From Streptomyces olindensis (GTDB lineage Bacteria; Actinomycetota; Actinomycetes; Streptomycetales; Streptomycetaceae): DNA of 64,000 nt. Position 1 is the stretch's first letter. The number at the start of each line of letters is the position of its first letter. The translations under genes were made by a program, and so were the position numbers. The notes beneath the pieces were generated by a model. It was not told the origin of the DNA. It ran no database searches and saw nothing but the letters and a program-made list of their open reading frames with translations. The DNA lies in contig JJOH01000016.1 in NCBI GenBank assembly GCA_000696115.1, positions 62,001 through 126,000 of the forward strand, in the 5' to 3' direction. Below are positions 22,743-31,026 of the stretch, piece after piece.

Positions 22743-23229
22743 TGCTGAACCAGTGCTCGGCGTACGGGTCGTCGTTGTGCGGCTCGGTCTCCCGGTAACC
22801 GAGCCGGGCGTACAGGGCACGGGCCTCGACGAGGTCGCCGCGGGTGTCGAGGATCATCCGGTCGGCGCCGAGCGCGCGGGCGGCGTCCTCGGCGGCCCGG
22901 ACGAGCAGCGCGGCACCGCCCTTGCCGCGCACCTGCTCGCGCAGGAACACCCGGGTGAGTTCGGCGGTCGTGCCGTCCAGCAGCCGTACGCCCGCCGAGC
23001 CGGCCGGCTCGCCGCCGTACCGGGCGATCAGCAACCGCCCGCGCGGCGGCGCGAGGTCCGCGCCCCGGTAGGCGGCGATCTCCCGCTCCAGCTCGTCCGG
23101 GTCGGTCCGGCGCCCCTCGTGCAGCAGGTACCAGCGGTCGCTGACCTCGGTGTAGTACGCCCGCCACAGGGCGACGGCGACGGGGGAGTCGTACGGTTCC
23201 GGGGCCATGGTCCAGGTCATGACCGGCAT
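22729..23229 (-). CDS. GNAT-family N-acetyltransferase
   Basis: Protein of 166 residues (ATG at 23229; an ATG at 23220 is equally possible). The GNAT core is clear: beta4 GTTAELTRVFLREQVRGKGGAALL holds the acetyl-CoA pyrophosphate loop (V-R-G-K-G-G), followed by ALGADRMILDTRGDLVEARALYARLGYRET, the typical helix and beta-bulge. Substrate unknown. Convergent with the MFS/MarR gene. The 3' end is present in three tandem copies. Confidence 0.88.
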   Translation of the reverse strand: MPVMTWTMAPEPYDSPVAVALWRAYYTEVSDRWYLLHEGRRTDPDELEREIAAYRGADLAPPRGRLLIARYGGEPAGSAGVRLLDGTTAELTRVFLREQVRGKGGAALLVRAAEDAARALGADRMILDTRGDLVEARALYARLGYRETEPHNDDPYAEHWFSKRLD

Positions 23230-23388
23230 TCTCGGCAGGTGCCGTGCCCGGCTCGCAACCGGATATCCCGGGGGCGCGTGCGACCGGGGCCGGGCCCGCG
23301 CGCCGTTTGGCGGCCTGCTTCCGGGCTACCCGACCGGCGAACCGGCTCGCGAGGAGAGCCGGTTGGGCCGAGAACCCGGAAGGCATTC

Positions 23389-24105
23389 ATGTCCACTGGC
23401 CTGATCATTGCTCTGATCGTGATCGCGGCGGTCGTCGTCATCATCGCGGCCGCCATGACCCTGCGCGCCCGAGGGGCTCGGCGCGGCCCGAGCCTGAAGC
23501 GGCGCTTCGGACCCGAGTACGACCTGGCCGTCGCCCGGCACGACGGCGACACCAAGGCCGCCGAGCGCGAACTCGCCGAACGCGTGGAGCGCCACGGCGA
23601 CCTGCGCGAACGAGCGCTGGAGCCGGCGCAGCGCGAGCAGTACGAGGCGCGCTGGACGGCCGCCCAGGAGCGGTTCGTCGACTCGCCGCGGGAGGCGGTC
23701 GCCGAGGCGGACCGGCTGCTCGCCGAGCTGGCCGGCGCCCGGGGCTTCCCGGACGGCGGGCAGTACGAGGAGCAGCTCGCGGCGCTGTCCGTGCACCACG
23801 CCCACCACGTGGACGGCTACCGGCGCGTGCACCGGGCGGCGCACCTGCGCCCGGAGGACGCCCGGGACGGCGGCACCGGTACGGAAGACATGCGCGAGGC
23901 CATGGTGGCGGCCCGCGCCCTGTTCGAGGAGCTGGTGCGACCGGCCCGCCACGACGGCGGCGGCCATGTCGCCGGCCCGCACCTGGGCGGACGCCACGAG
24001 GGCGGACGGCACAAGGCCGGGCTGAACGGCGGCCGCAAGGCCCCGGCCACCCGCGGCGGGCACATGCCGTGGGCGATGCACCGACGTCAGGCGAAGGAGA
24101 GTTGA
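23389..24105 (+). CDS. Single-pass membrane protein, actinobacterial, unknown function
   Basis: ATG at 23389 with CGGAAGG upstream; 238 residues. N-terminal transmembrane helix (LIIALIVIAAVVVIIAAAMTL, about 5-25), then a charged helical domain with FGPEYDLAVARHDGDTKAAERELAERVERHGDLRERALEPAQREQYEARWTAAQERFVDSPREAVAEADRLLAELAG condensed over residues 45-125, then a His/Gly/Arg-rich tail. The FVDSPREAVAEADRLL block reappears in the next gene's product. The two genes are 4 bp apart and form one operon. No known function. Confidence 0.7.
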   Translation: MSTGLIIALIVIAAVVVIIAAAMTLRARGARRGPSLKRRFGPEYDLAVARHDGDTKAAERELAERVERHGDLRERALEPAQREQYEARWTAAQERFVDSPREAVAEADRLLAELAGARGFPDGGQYEEQLAALSVHHAHHVDGYRRVHRAAHLRPEDARDGGTGTEDMREAMVAARALFEELVRPARHDGGGHVAGPHLGGRHEGGRHKAGLNGGRKAPATRGGHMPWAMHRRQAKES

Positions 24106-24109
24106 GGCG

Positions 24110-24613
24110 ATGACCGACATGACCCGGCCGCCGGGCGACGACGCGCCGAACGCCCCCGACGCCCGCGGTGAGACCGCCCTGGGCACCGGCCACGGCACGG
24201 ACCGCGCCACCGGCGCCCGCACGCCCTCTGTCGCCAAGGAGGACCGGCTCGCCACGGCCGGCACCCCTCCCACAGGCGACCGCACCGGCCCGCGTGAGGC
24301 GGGCACCCGCGAGGGCGCCCGCTCGCACCTCCTGCCCCACGACGAGTCCGACAAGCTCGGCTCGCAGCTGCAGCACGCGGTCGCCGGGTTCGTCGACGGG
24401 CCCCGGGCCGCCGTCGAGGAGGCCGACCACGTGCTGGAGGAGATCGCGGCCCGCTTCACCGAGGCCGTGACGCAGCGCCGCCGCACCCTACGGCACTCCT
24501 GGCAGTCGGTCGAGGGCGGCGAGGGCAAGCCCGTGTCGTCCGCCGACACCGAGCAGCTGCGGCTGGCCCTGAAGGACTACCGCGAACTCGCGGAACGGCT
24601 GCTACACGTGTGA
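24110..24613 (+). CDS. Partner of the 23389 protein, shares its FVD-P-AVEEAD domain
   Basis: Protein of 167 residues; ATG 4 bp after the upstream stop. The first ~75 residues are disordered (Thr/Gly/Arg-rich). The rest is helical and begins GSQLQHAVAGFVDGPRAAVEEADHVLEEIAARFTEA, clearly related to FVDSPREAVAEADRLLAEL in the upstream protein. A shared domain in two adjacent genes points to gene duplication and hetero-association. Soluble, no signal. The last 12 bp overlap the convergent DUF1992 gene. Confidence 0.7.
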   Translation: MTDMTRPPGDDAPNAPDARGETALGTGHGTDRATGARTPSVAKEDRLATAGTPPTGDRTGPREAGTREGARSHLLPHDESDKLGSQLQHAVAGFVDGPRAAVEEADHVLEEIAARFTEAVTQRRRTLRHSWQSVEGGEGKPVSSADTEQLRLALKDYRELAERLLHV

Positions 24614-25039
24614 CCCGGGTGAAGCGCCCGGTTCCTGATCCGCCCGGCGCTCCCGCCACCGCCGTACGACGTCCTCGACGTCGTACGGCTTCTTGCCCAG
24701 CGGGGGGCCGGGCGGCGGTTTGAACATCATCGCGCGGATCTTGTCGTTGATCTCCCCGATGATCTTCCGGACGATCCGCTCCGAGGGGGCCGCGAGGGCT
24801 GCCGTCAGCGCGTCCTCGGCCTCCTTGCGCAGCGCCAGCGCCGGCGGGAGCACCGAGAAGCCCTCGCGGGCCATCTTCCGCTTCACCCACCACAGTTCGT
24901 CGTACGTGCTCTCGACGTCGGGCGGGAGCGGGCGGCCCGCCCCGGGCAACCGTTCGAACTCTCCGCGCGCCTCCGCGTCACGGATCTGCTTGTCGACCCA
25001 GGACTCGAAGTCCACGCCGGGTGGCTTTCGCTCGGTCAT
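24602..25039 (-). CDS. DUF1992 (DnaJ-homologue C28 domain) protein
   Basis: Protein of 145 residues with the DUF1992 signature: WVDKQIRDAEARGEFERLPGAGRPLPPD, then WWVKRKMAREGFSVLPPALALRKEAED and the C-terminal INDKIR. The domain is also found in eukaryotic DNAJC28 without its J domain. Function unknown. Single gene, tail-to-tail with the preceding operon (12-bp overlap). Confidence 0.85.
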   Translation of the reverse strand: MTERKPPGVDFESWVDKQIRDAEARGEFERLPGAGRPLPPDVESTYDELWWVKRKMAREGFSVLPPALALRKEAEDALTAALAAPSERIVRKIIGEINDKIRAMMFKPPPGPPLGKKPYDVEDVVRRWRERRADQEPGASPGSHV

Positions 25040-25129
25040 GAGGCCATTGTGCCGGACACCGCGCAGCCGGGCGTTCTATCATGCGGCGGGCTTGCAGGCC
25101 CGTTCAGGGACGTCTCAGGAGGAGCGCAC

Positions 25130-25522
25130 GTGCTCGAACTCACCATGGCCGCCGTGTCCGCGGCGGAGGAGGGTGCCACGGCCGGCATGCTCATGGCCGA
25201 CGCGCCCAGCGAGCCGGGTGCCGTGCTGCGGGTGGGCCGCGACAAGTCGGTGTGCCGGCTCAGCACGCCGGACGACTGGCTGTTCGTCTCCCGCGTGCAC
25301 CTGGAGTTCCTCTGCGGGCCCGACGGGACCTGGCAGCTCACCTGGCTGCGCGGCTCCCAGCCCGACCCGTCCTCCGAAGTCCGCCTGACGGTCGGGGAGT
25401 ACGCCCAGCCCCTCGCCTACGGCGGTACCGTCCCGCTGCCCAGGGGCGGCAGCGGCGAGATCATCGTCCAGGACCGCACCGCCCCGCGCAGCGTCAACGT
25501 GGGCTTCTACCACGAGGTGTGA
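25130..25522 (+). CDS. FHA-domain-like protein
   Basis: AGGAGG directly upstream selects the GTG at 25130; 130 residues. The body fits a forkhead-associated fold: LRVGRDKSVCRLSTPDDWLFVSRVHLEF has the Gly-Arg and Ser-Arg-x-His motifs that bind phosphothreonine. They are followed by the beta strands around WQLTWLRGSQ and LPRGGSGEIIVQD. No other domain. Such minimal FHA proteins read out Ser/Thr kinase signalling in actinobacteria; no kinase is nearby. Confidence 0.78.
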   Translation: MLELTMAAVSAAEEGATAGMLMADAPSEPGAVLRVGRDKSVCRLSTPDDWLFVSRVHLEFLCGPDGTWQLTWLRGSQPDPSSEVRLTVGEYAQPLAYGGTVPLPRGGSGEIIVQDRTAPRSVNVGFYHEV

Positions 25523-25546
25523 CCGCCGGCTCCGGGCGGCCGGGCG

Positions 25547-26218
25547 TCATGCCAGCACCCGCGCGAGCGCGAACCCGTCGTACCCCTTCGTGCCGACCGT
25601 CTGGATCGCCGTCCCGCTCAACCTCGGGTGGCTGCCGATCAGTTCGATCGCGGCGCGGGTGCCCACCACGTCCGGGGCGGTGCTGTCCGCGTCGGTCACC
25701 CGGCCGCCGCGGACCACGTTGTCGAGGACGATCAGGCTGCCCGTGCTGGTGAGCTTGACGGCCCAGTCCACGTAGTGCGGGTTGTTCGCCTTGTCGGCGT
25801 CGATGAAGACCAGGTCGAAGGGGGGCGGGTTCTCGTCGGCCAGCTTGGGCAGCGACTCCAGGGCCGGGCCCACCCGCACCTCGACGAGCTTGTCGAGGCC
25901 GGCCCGGGCGATGTTGCGGACGGCGACCTCGGCGTGCTTGGGGTCGTACTCCAGGGAGATCAGCCGCCCGTCGGCGGGCAGGGCACGGCCCAGCCAGATG
26001 GTGCTGTACCCGCCGAGCGTGCCGATCTCCAGGATGTGGCGGGCGCCCTGGATCTGGGCCAGGAGCTGGAGGAGCTTGCCCTGGTTCGCCGCGACGTTGA
26101 TGTGCGGGAGCCCGGCGGCGTCGCTGTCGCGCAGGGCCGCCGCCAGGGCTTCGTCGTCCGGGGCGAGGTGGGCGGTGAAGTAGGCGTCGACCTCGTCCCA
26201 GACGTGCGACTCGCTCAT
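25547..26218 (-). CDS. Class I O-methyltransferase (COMT/CCoAOMT-like)
   Basis: Protein of 223 residues starting MSESHVWDEVDAYF. SAM site motif I ILEIGTLGGYSTIWLGRAL (about 62-80), acidic loop LISLEYDPKHAEVA, then FDLVFIDADKANNPHYVDWAVKL (divalent metal and substrate residues Asp-Asp/Asn) and LIVLDNVVRGGRV. This is the cation-dependent O-methyltransferase_3 family, often acting on catechols or polyketides. It stands alone; the next 988 bp upstream hold only repeats. Confidence 0.9.
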   Translation of the reverse strand: MSESHVWDEVDAYFTAHLAPDDEALAAALRDSDAAGLPHINVAANQGKLLQLLAQIQGARHILEIGTLGGYSTIWLGRALPADGRLISLEYDPKHAEVAVRNIARAGLDKLVEVRVGPALESLPKLADENPPPFDLVFIDADKANNPHYVDWAVKLTSTGSLIVLDNVVRGGRVTDADSTAPDVVGTRAAIELIGSHPRLSGTAIQTVGTKGYDGFALARVLA

Positions 26219-26299
26219 GCGGCTGCCTTTCTGTGCCGAGCCAGGGATGCTAACCAGCAGGCCAACGAGCGCGGGCGCGCCAGGGTTCCGCACGGCGAC

Positions 26300-27060
26300 C
26301 GGGAGACGGCCGGAAGACGGCCGGAAGACCGCCTTCCGCCCGGCGCCCACCGTCGGGACCGCCGGTCGGGACCTCCGTTCGGGACCTGCCCCGGCCTCTC
26401 CCGGCGGGCACCTTCCGGTCACGCCGGACGTGCGGAGCGGGTCCGTGGGTGCGGTGCTCGGCCTCCGCCCGACCCGCCGGCCGGGCGGGCAGGGCCGCAG
26501 CGGCCGCCTGCGGTCGGGGGCGCATCCGCTCCCGCGGGCCGCTTCCCGGTCCACCGGCCGGAAGTCGTCGCCGCCTTCCGTCCGGCGCCCGCCGTCGGGA
26601 CCTGCCGTCGGCGCCTCCCGCCGGGACCTGTCCCGGCACCTTCCGGTCGGCGCCTTCCGGTCACGCCGGACGTGCGGAGCGGGTCCGCGGGTGCGGTGCT
26701 CGGCCTCCGCCCGACCCGCCGGCCGGGCGGGCAGGGCCGCAGCGGCCGCCTGCGGTCGGGGGCGCATCCGCTCCCGCGGGCCGCTTCCCGGTCCACCGGC
26801 CGGAAGTCGTCGCCGCCTTCCGTCCGGCGCCCACCGTCGGGACCTGCCGTCGGGACCTCCGTTCGGGACCTGTCCCGGCACCTTCCGGTCGGCGCCTTCC
26901 GGTCACGCCGGACGTGCGGAGCGGGTCCGCGGGCGCGGTGCCCGGCCTCCGCCCCACCGGCCGGCCGTGCGGGCAGGGCCGCAGCGGCCACCTGCGGTCG
27001 GGGGCGCAAGCGGCCCCGCGGGCCGCTTCCCGGTGCGCGGGCCGGAAGTCGTCCCCGGTC
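26300..27060. repeat. 242-bp tandem macrorepeat, about three copies, in a gene-free region
   Basis: The block beginning ACGCCGGACGTGCGGAGCGG starts at 26421, 26663 and 26905, an exact 242-bp pitch; the first two units are nearly identical and the third has drifted. Each unit ends in many CGGGACC/CCGTCGGGACC micro-repeats, which also fill 26300-26420. Since 242 is not a multiple of three, the copies are out of frame with each other and the long open frames through this region (26219-27206) are not credible genes. I see no other feature here except the element at 27131. Confidence 0.85.
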
Positions 27061-27130
27061 AGCCGCGGGGGCTTGGGCGGTGTCCGCAGAGTCGCGTCGT
27101 TCGCCCGGAGGGCGGGCACTGCGGCGTCAT

Positions 27131-27170
27131 GGGGTCCCCCTGCCCGAGCGAGGCCGAGAGCTTGGGCGAG
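27131..27170. repeat. Dispersed palindromic element, copy 1
   Basis: Starts GGGGTCCCCCTGCCCGAGCG, then a purine-rich arm with GCCGAGAGCTTGGGC. It can fold into a long imperfect hairpin. A second copy with the same layout is at 44409-44452. Similar elements are scattered in intergenic DNA of many Streptomyces, from general knowledge. Confidence 0.7.
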
Positions 27171-27206
27171 CGTGTCAGGCGTGACTTCGCGGAAACCTCT
27201 GGGGGC

Positions 27207-28589
27207 TCACTGCTCCCGCGCCGCCACCGAAGGGGCCGAGCCGGGCAGTGGGCGTCCCGCCGACTCCGCCATGCGCCACACCGCGAAACCGCCGATCACG
27301 GCCGCGGCCATCATGTAGTACGCGGGCATCATCATGTTCCCCGTCGCGCCGATCAGGGCCGTGACCACCAGCGGGGTCGTGCCGCCGAAGAGGGACACGG
27401 ACACGTTGAAGCCGATGGACAGCGAGCCGTAGCGGACGCGCGTCGGGAACAGCGCCGGGAGCGCCGAGGGCATCGCCGCCGTGAAGCAGACCAGCAGCAG
27501 CCCGAGCGCGCCCATGCCGAGCGCGACCGCGAGCAGGCTGCCCTCGCGGATCAGCAGCAGGGCGGGGACGGACAGCAGCAGGAAGCCCGCGCAGCCGGTG
27601 GCGATCACCGGGCGGCGGCCGACCCGGTCGGTCAGCGCGCCGACGAACGGCTGGGCGATCATCATCACGGCCATCACACCGAGGACGACGAGCAGACCGT
27701 GCGTCTCGTCGTAGTGCAGCTCGCTGGTCAGGTAGCTCGGCATGTACGACAGCAGCATGTAGTCCGTGACGTTGAAGACCAGCACCAGGCCCACGCAGAG
27801 CAGCAGCGCCCGCCACTGCCCGGTGATCATCTCGCGCAGCGGCACCTTGGGCCGGTCCTTCTCGGCCTTCTCGACCTCGGCGGCGAACGCCGGAGTCTCC
27901 TCCAGACGCATGCGCAGGTAGAGGCCGATGATGCCCATCGGTCCGGCGATCAGGAACGGGATGCGCCAGCCCCAGGAGGTGAGGTCGTCGGCGGAGAGCA
28001 GGGCGGTCATCAGCGTGACCAGGCCCGCGCCGCCGATGTAGCCGGCCAGCGTGCCGAACTCCAGCCAGCTGCCGAGAAAGCCGCGCCGCTTGTCGGGCGC
28101 GTACTCGGCGATGAAGGTCGAGGCACCGGCGTACTCGCCGCCGGTGGAGAAGCCCTGCACGAGGCGGGCCGCGAGGAGCAGGATCGGCGCGCCGACACCG
28201 ATCGTCGCGTACGACGGGATCAGGCCGATCGCGAAGGTGCCCGCGGCCATCATGATCATGGTGAGGGCGAGGACCTTCTGACGGCCGACGCGGTCGCCGA
28301 GCGGGCCGAAGACCATGCCGCCCAGGGGGCGGACCAGGAAGGCCGCAGCGAAGGCGCCGAACGTGGACAGCAGCTGCGCGGTGGGATTGCCCGACGGGAA
28401 GAAGACCTTGCCCAGCGTGACCGCGATGTAGCTGTAGACACCGAAGTCGAACCACTCCATGGCGTTGCCGAGCGCGGCCGCCTTCACGGCGCGCTTGACG
28501 AGCGCGGGGTCGGTGACGGTGGTGTCCGGGGCCTTCGCTGCGCGGCTCTTCATGACGGACGGGGGAGCGACGACTGAGGCAGTCGACAA
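27207..28589 (-). CDS. MFS transporter, metabolite:H+ symporter (ProP/ShiA-like)
   Basis: The frame runs from a TTG at 28589 (460 residues); the ATG at 28553 (MKSRAAKAP) is an alternative with no better ribosome site. Twelve helices, with MHS-family hallmarks: ALGNAMEWFDFGVYSYIAV at helix 1, FGPLGDRVGRQKVLALTMIMM (motif A), RLVQGFSTGGEYAGASTFIAEYAP in helix 4-5. These proteins import compounds such as proline/betaine, shikimate or citrate with protons. No neighbour indicates the substrate. The region upstream to 28930 (about 340 bp) is a divergent promoter region in which I see no gene. Confidence 0.88.
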   Translation of the reverse strand: MSTASVVAPPSVMKSRAAKAPDTTVTDPALVKRAVKAAALGNAMEWFDFGVYSYIAVTLGKVFFPSGNPTAQLLSTFGAFAAAFLVRPLGGMVFGPLGDRVGRQKVLALTMIMMAAGTFAIGLIPSYATIGVGAPILLLAARLVQGFSTGGEYAGASTFIAEYAPDKRRGFLGSWLEFGTLAGYIGGAGLVTLMTALLSADDLTSWGWRIPFLIAGPMGIIGLYLRMRLEETPAFAAEVEKAEKDRPKVPLREMITGQWRALLLCVGLVLVFNVTDYMLLSYMPSYLTSELHYDETHGLLVVLGVMAVMMIAQPFVGALTDRVGRRPVIATGCAGFLLLSVPALLLIREGSLLAVALGMGALGLLLVCFTAAMPSALPALFPTRVRYGSLSIGFNVSVSLFGGTTPLVVTALIGATGNMMMPAYYMMAAAVIGGFAVWRMAESAGRPLPGSAPSVAAREQ

Positions 28590-28930
28590 GACTCGCTCGC
28601 CTACCTTTCGACGGGGACAGGGACGCGGTCCCGCGCGGCGGCGCTGTCGTACGGGCCGAAAAAGCGACGATAGGCGGATATGGCCCCCTTACGGGCGGTA
28701 TGCCTTTCGTTGCACAGGGCACGTAAATCGCGGCTGTGCTGGGACTTCTGCCCGATCGCACACAGTTCCCACGAGATCTTGATGTGATCCTTCTCGCGTC
28801 GACGAGAGGCGACCACGCGCCCCGCGCACTATCGTCATCCGGACAAAAGGCGGACGGACGTCAGGTGAACCGGGGGTAGCCCGCGTCTTCCTCGCCGGAG
28901 GCGACCAATGGGGCGGGAGGCCGACGGGGT

Positions 28931-30979
28931 GTGACGAACGCGGATCACGGGGGACGAGCGGCGGAAGCATTCGGAGCGACGGCCGTCGGCGGGGCCCAGG
29001 CACGCCTGCGCGTGGCCCGCCTCGGCCTCTGGCTGATCGCGGCCCTGCTCGCGGCACGACAAGTGGCCGTCGTCCTCGGCACTCCCCGCGGCGAGCGCCT
29101 GACGGACCTGGAGACCTGGCTCGGGCCCGACGGCGTCCTGCACGTGACCGGCTCCCTGTACGACTCGACCCGCTTCACCGGCACCCCCTTCGGCGGCCTC
29201 GTCCTCAAACCCCTCACCCGTTCGGCCGAACAGGCCCTCGGCTGGGGCTGGACCTTCGGCACGCTGCTGCTGGTCGTGGCCCTCGGACTGATCGCCGCCC
29301 GCGCCCTGCCCCCGCCGGTCAGCCGCCGCACCGCCCTGCTGGCCGCCCCGGTCGCCATCAGCCTGCTGATGCTGTCCCTGCCCGTCCGCAACACCCTGTG
29401 GCTGGGCCAGACCAGCGTCATCCCGGTCCTGCTCGTCCTGCTGGGCTGCTTCGTCGCCCACGGCCAGCGGACCAGCGGCCTGCTCATCGGCGTCGCGGCC
29501 GCGCTCCAGCCCACCCTGCTGCTCTTCACGCCCCTGCTGTGGTTCACCGGCCGCAGACGCGCCGCGCTCTCCACCGGCGTCACCTTCGCCGCCTGCACCG
29601 GGCTCGCCTGGGCGGCGATGCCGCACGACTCCTACCGCTACTGGGTCCACCACATGGCGGGCGTCGGCCTCGGCGGCCGGGCCGACGACCTCGCCAACCA
29701 GTCCCTGCACGGCGCCCTGCTCCGGCTCGGCCTGAACGGCCCCCTGGAGGTCGCCCTCTTCCTGTCGCTCGGCGCGGCCGTCGCCGTCCTCGCCCTGCGC
29801 CGCGCCGTCCGCTGCTTCCGCGACGGCCAGCTGCTGCTCGCCGTCGCGATCATCGGCTGCGCCGCGATCGTCGTCTCGCCCACGGCCTGGCAGCACCAGC
29901 TGCTGTGGGTGCTGCTCGCGGTCGTGGGCCGGGCCGGCCGGCGCGCCTCCGACCGGTACGTGTGGCCGGTCGCCGTCGTCCTGGTCATGACCCTGCCCGC
30001 CACGATGCTCCTGCCCGACATGGACTCGCTGGACCCGCTGCGCACCAACCTCGTCCTGGTGGCCGCCCTCGCCGCCGCCACGGCCGTGCCGTTCCTGTCC
30101 CGCACCTCGCCGTACTACCAGCGGCCGATCCCGACCGAGTACGCCCCCGCCGCCCCGGCCCGCTTCCGGCACGTACCGCTCGTGCCCTTCCTGCGCCGGG
30201 TCCTCACGCGGCCCAACCTCCTCCTGGAACTCCTCCTCATCCGGGTCACCTATGCCGCCTACTCCCAGGTCCGGCTCGCCGCCACCGGTGGCAGCAACTC
30301 GGCCGGGCGCGCCGAGGCCGAGGAGCACGGCATGCAGGTCCTCGACCTGGAACGGGCCCTGCGCATCGACATCGAGCACTGGGCCAACCACACTGTCGTG
30401 AAGATCGACTGGCTGCGGGACTTCTTCGACTTCTACTACACGTCGTTCCACTTCGCGGTCCCGCTGACCGTCCTCGCCGTCCTGTACTGGCGCCGCCCGG
30501 CCGAGTACCGCTGGGCCCGCTCCGCCCTCGGCTTCGCCACCCTGCTGGCCCTGGTCGGCTTCTGGCTCTACCCGCTGGCCCCGCCCCGCCTGATGCCGAC
30601 GCTCGGCTTCATCGACACCGTGCACGGCGTCCAGGACTTCTCCCAGCCCGACTACGGCACGCTCACGGCCCTCACCAACCAGTACGCGGCCATGCCGTCC
30701 CTGCACTTCGGGTGGTCGCTGTGGTGCGGCGTCGTGATCGCCGTGCTGGCGCCCCGGTGGTGGATGAAGGCGCTGGGGCTGCTGCACCCGCTGTTCACGG
30801 CGTCGGCGATCGTCGCGACCGCGAACCACTGGGTGCTCGACGCGGCCGGGGGAGCGGTGGTGGTCGGTGTGGGCTTCGCGCTGACGTACGTGCTCTCGGG
30901 GCCCAGGGTCGCGACCGCCGCCGCCGAGCGGAACCAACCGGAGGTGCCTTCGAGCAGCAGATCGACGAGTTCCCTCTGA
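28931..30979 (+). CDS. Bifunctional GT87-type glycosyltransferase / PAP2 phosphatase
   Basis: GTG start; 682 residues, strongly hydrophobic. The N-terminal ~400 residues are a multi-helix DUF2029/GT87 polyprenol-phosphate-mannose-dependent transferase (an extracytoplasmic LGQTSVIPVLLVLLG segment, WVHHMAGVGLGG loop). From about 430 the protein becomes a PAP2/AUR1-like phosphatase: AMPSLHFGWSLWCG (catalytic His) and ANHWVLDAAGG (second His and Asp). The likely job is transfer of a sugar to a cell-envelope lipid, coupled to dephosphorylation of a polyprenyl or phosphatidyl carrier. It is followed 48 bp later by a second membrane glycosyltransferase. Confidence 0.88.
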   Translation: MTNADHGGRAAEAFGATAVGGAQARLRVARLGLWLIAALLAARQVAVVLGTPRGERLTDLETWLGPDGVLHVTGSLYDSTRFTGTPFGGLVLKPLTRSAEQALGWGWTFGTLLLVVALGLIAARALPPPVSRRTALLAAPVAISLLMLSLPVRNTLWLGQTSVIPVLLVLLGCFVAHGQRTSGLLIGVAAALQPTLLLFTPLLWFTGRRRAALSTGVTFAACTGLAWAAMPHDSYRYWVHHMAGVGLGGRADDLANQSLHGALLRLGLNGPLEVALFLSLGAAVAVLALRRAVRCFRDGQLLLAVAIIGCAAIVVSPTAWQHQLLWVLLAVVGRAGRRASDRYVWPVAVVLVMTLPATMLLPDMDSLDPLRTNLVLVAALAAATAVPFLSRTSPYYQRPIPTEYAPAAPARFRHVPLVPFLRRVLTRPNLLLELLLIRVTYAAYSQVRLAATGGSNSAGRAEAEEHGMQVLDLERALRIDIEHWANHTVVKIDWLRDFFDFYYTSFHFAVPLTVLAVLYWRRPAEYRWARSALGFATLLALVGFWLYPLAPPRLMPTLGFIDTVHGVQDFSQPDYGTLTALTNQYAAMPSLHFGWSLWCGVVIAVLAPRWWMKALGLLHPLFTASAIVATANHWVLDAAGGAVVVGVGFALTYVLSGPRVATAAAERNQPEVPSSSRSTSSL

Positions 30980-31026
30980 ACGGCGGCCCCGACGAGAGCG
31001 CCGAATGACCGGAAAAGGACGGCGCG

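Noticed and set aside
26217..28577. Long open frames through the 26.2-28.6 kb region on both strands
   Set aside because: They run across the 242-bp repeat, whose copies are not in the same frame, and then antisense to a clear MFS gene. High GC alone keeps the frames open.
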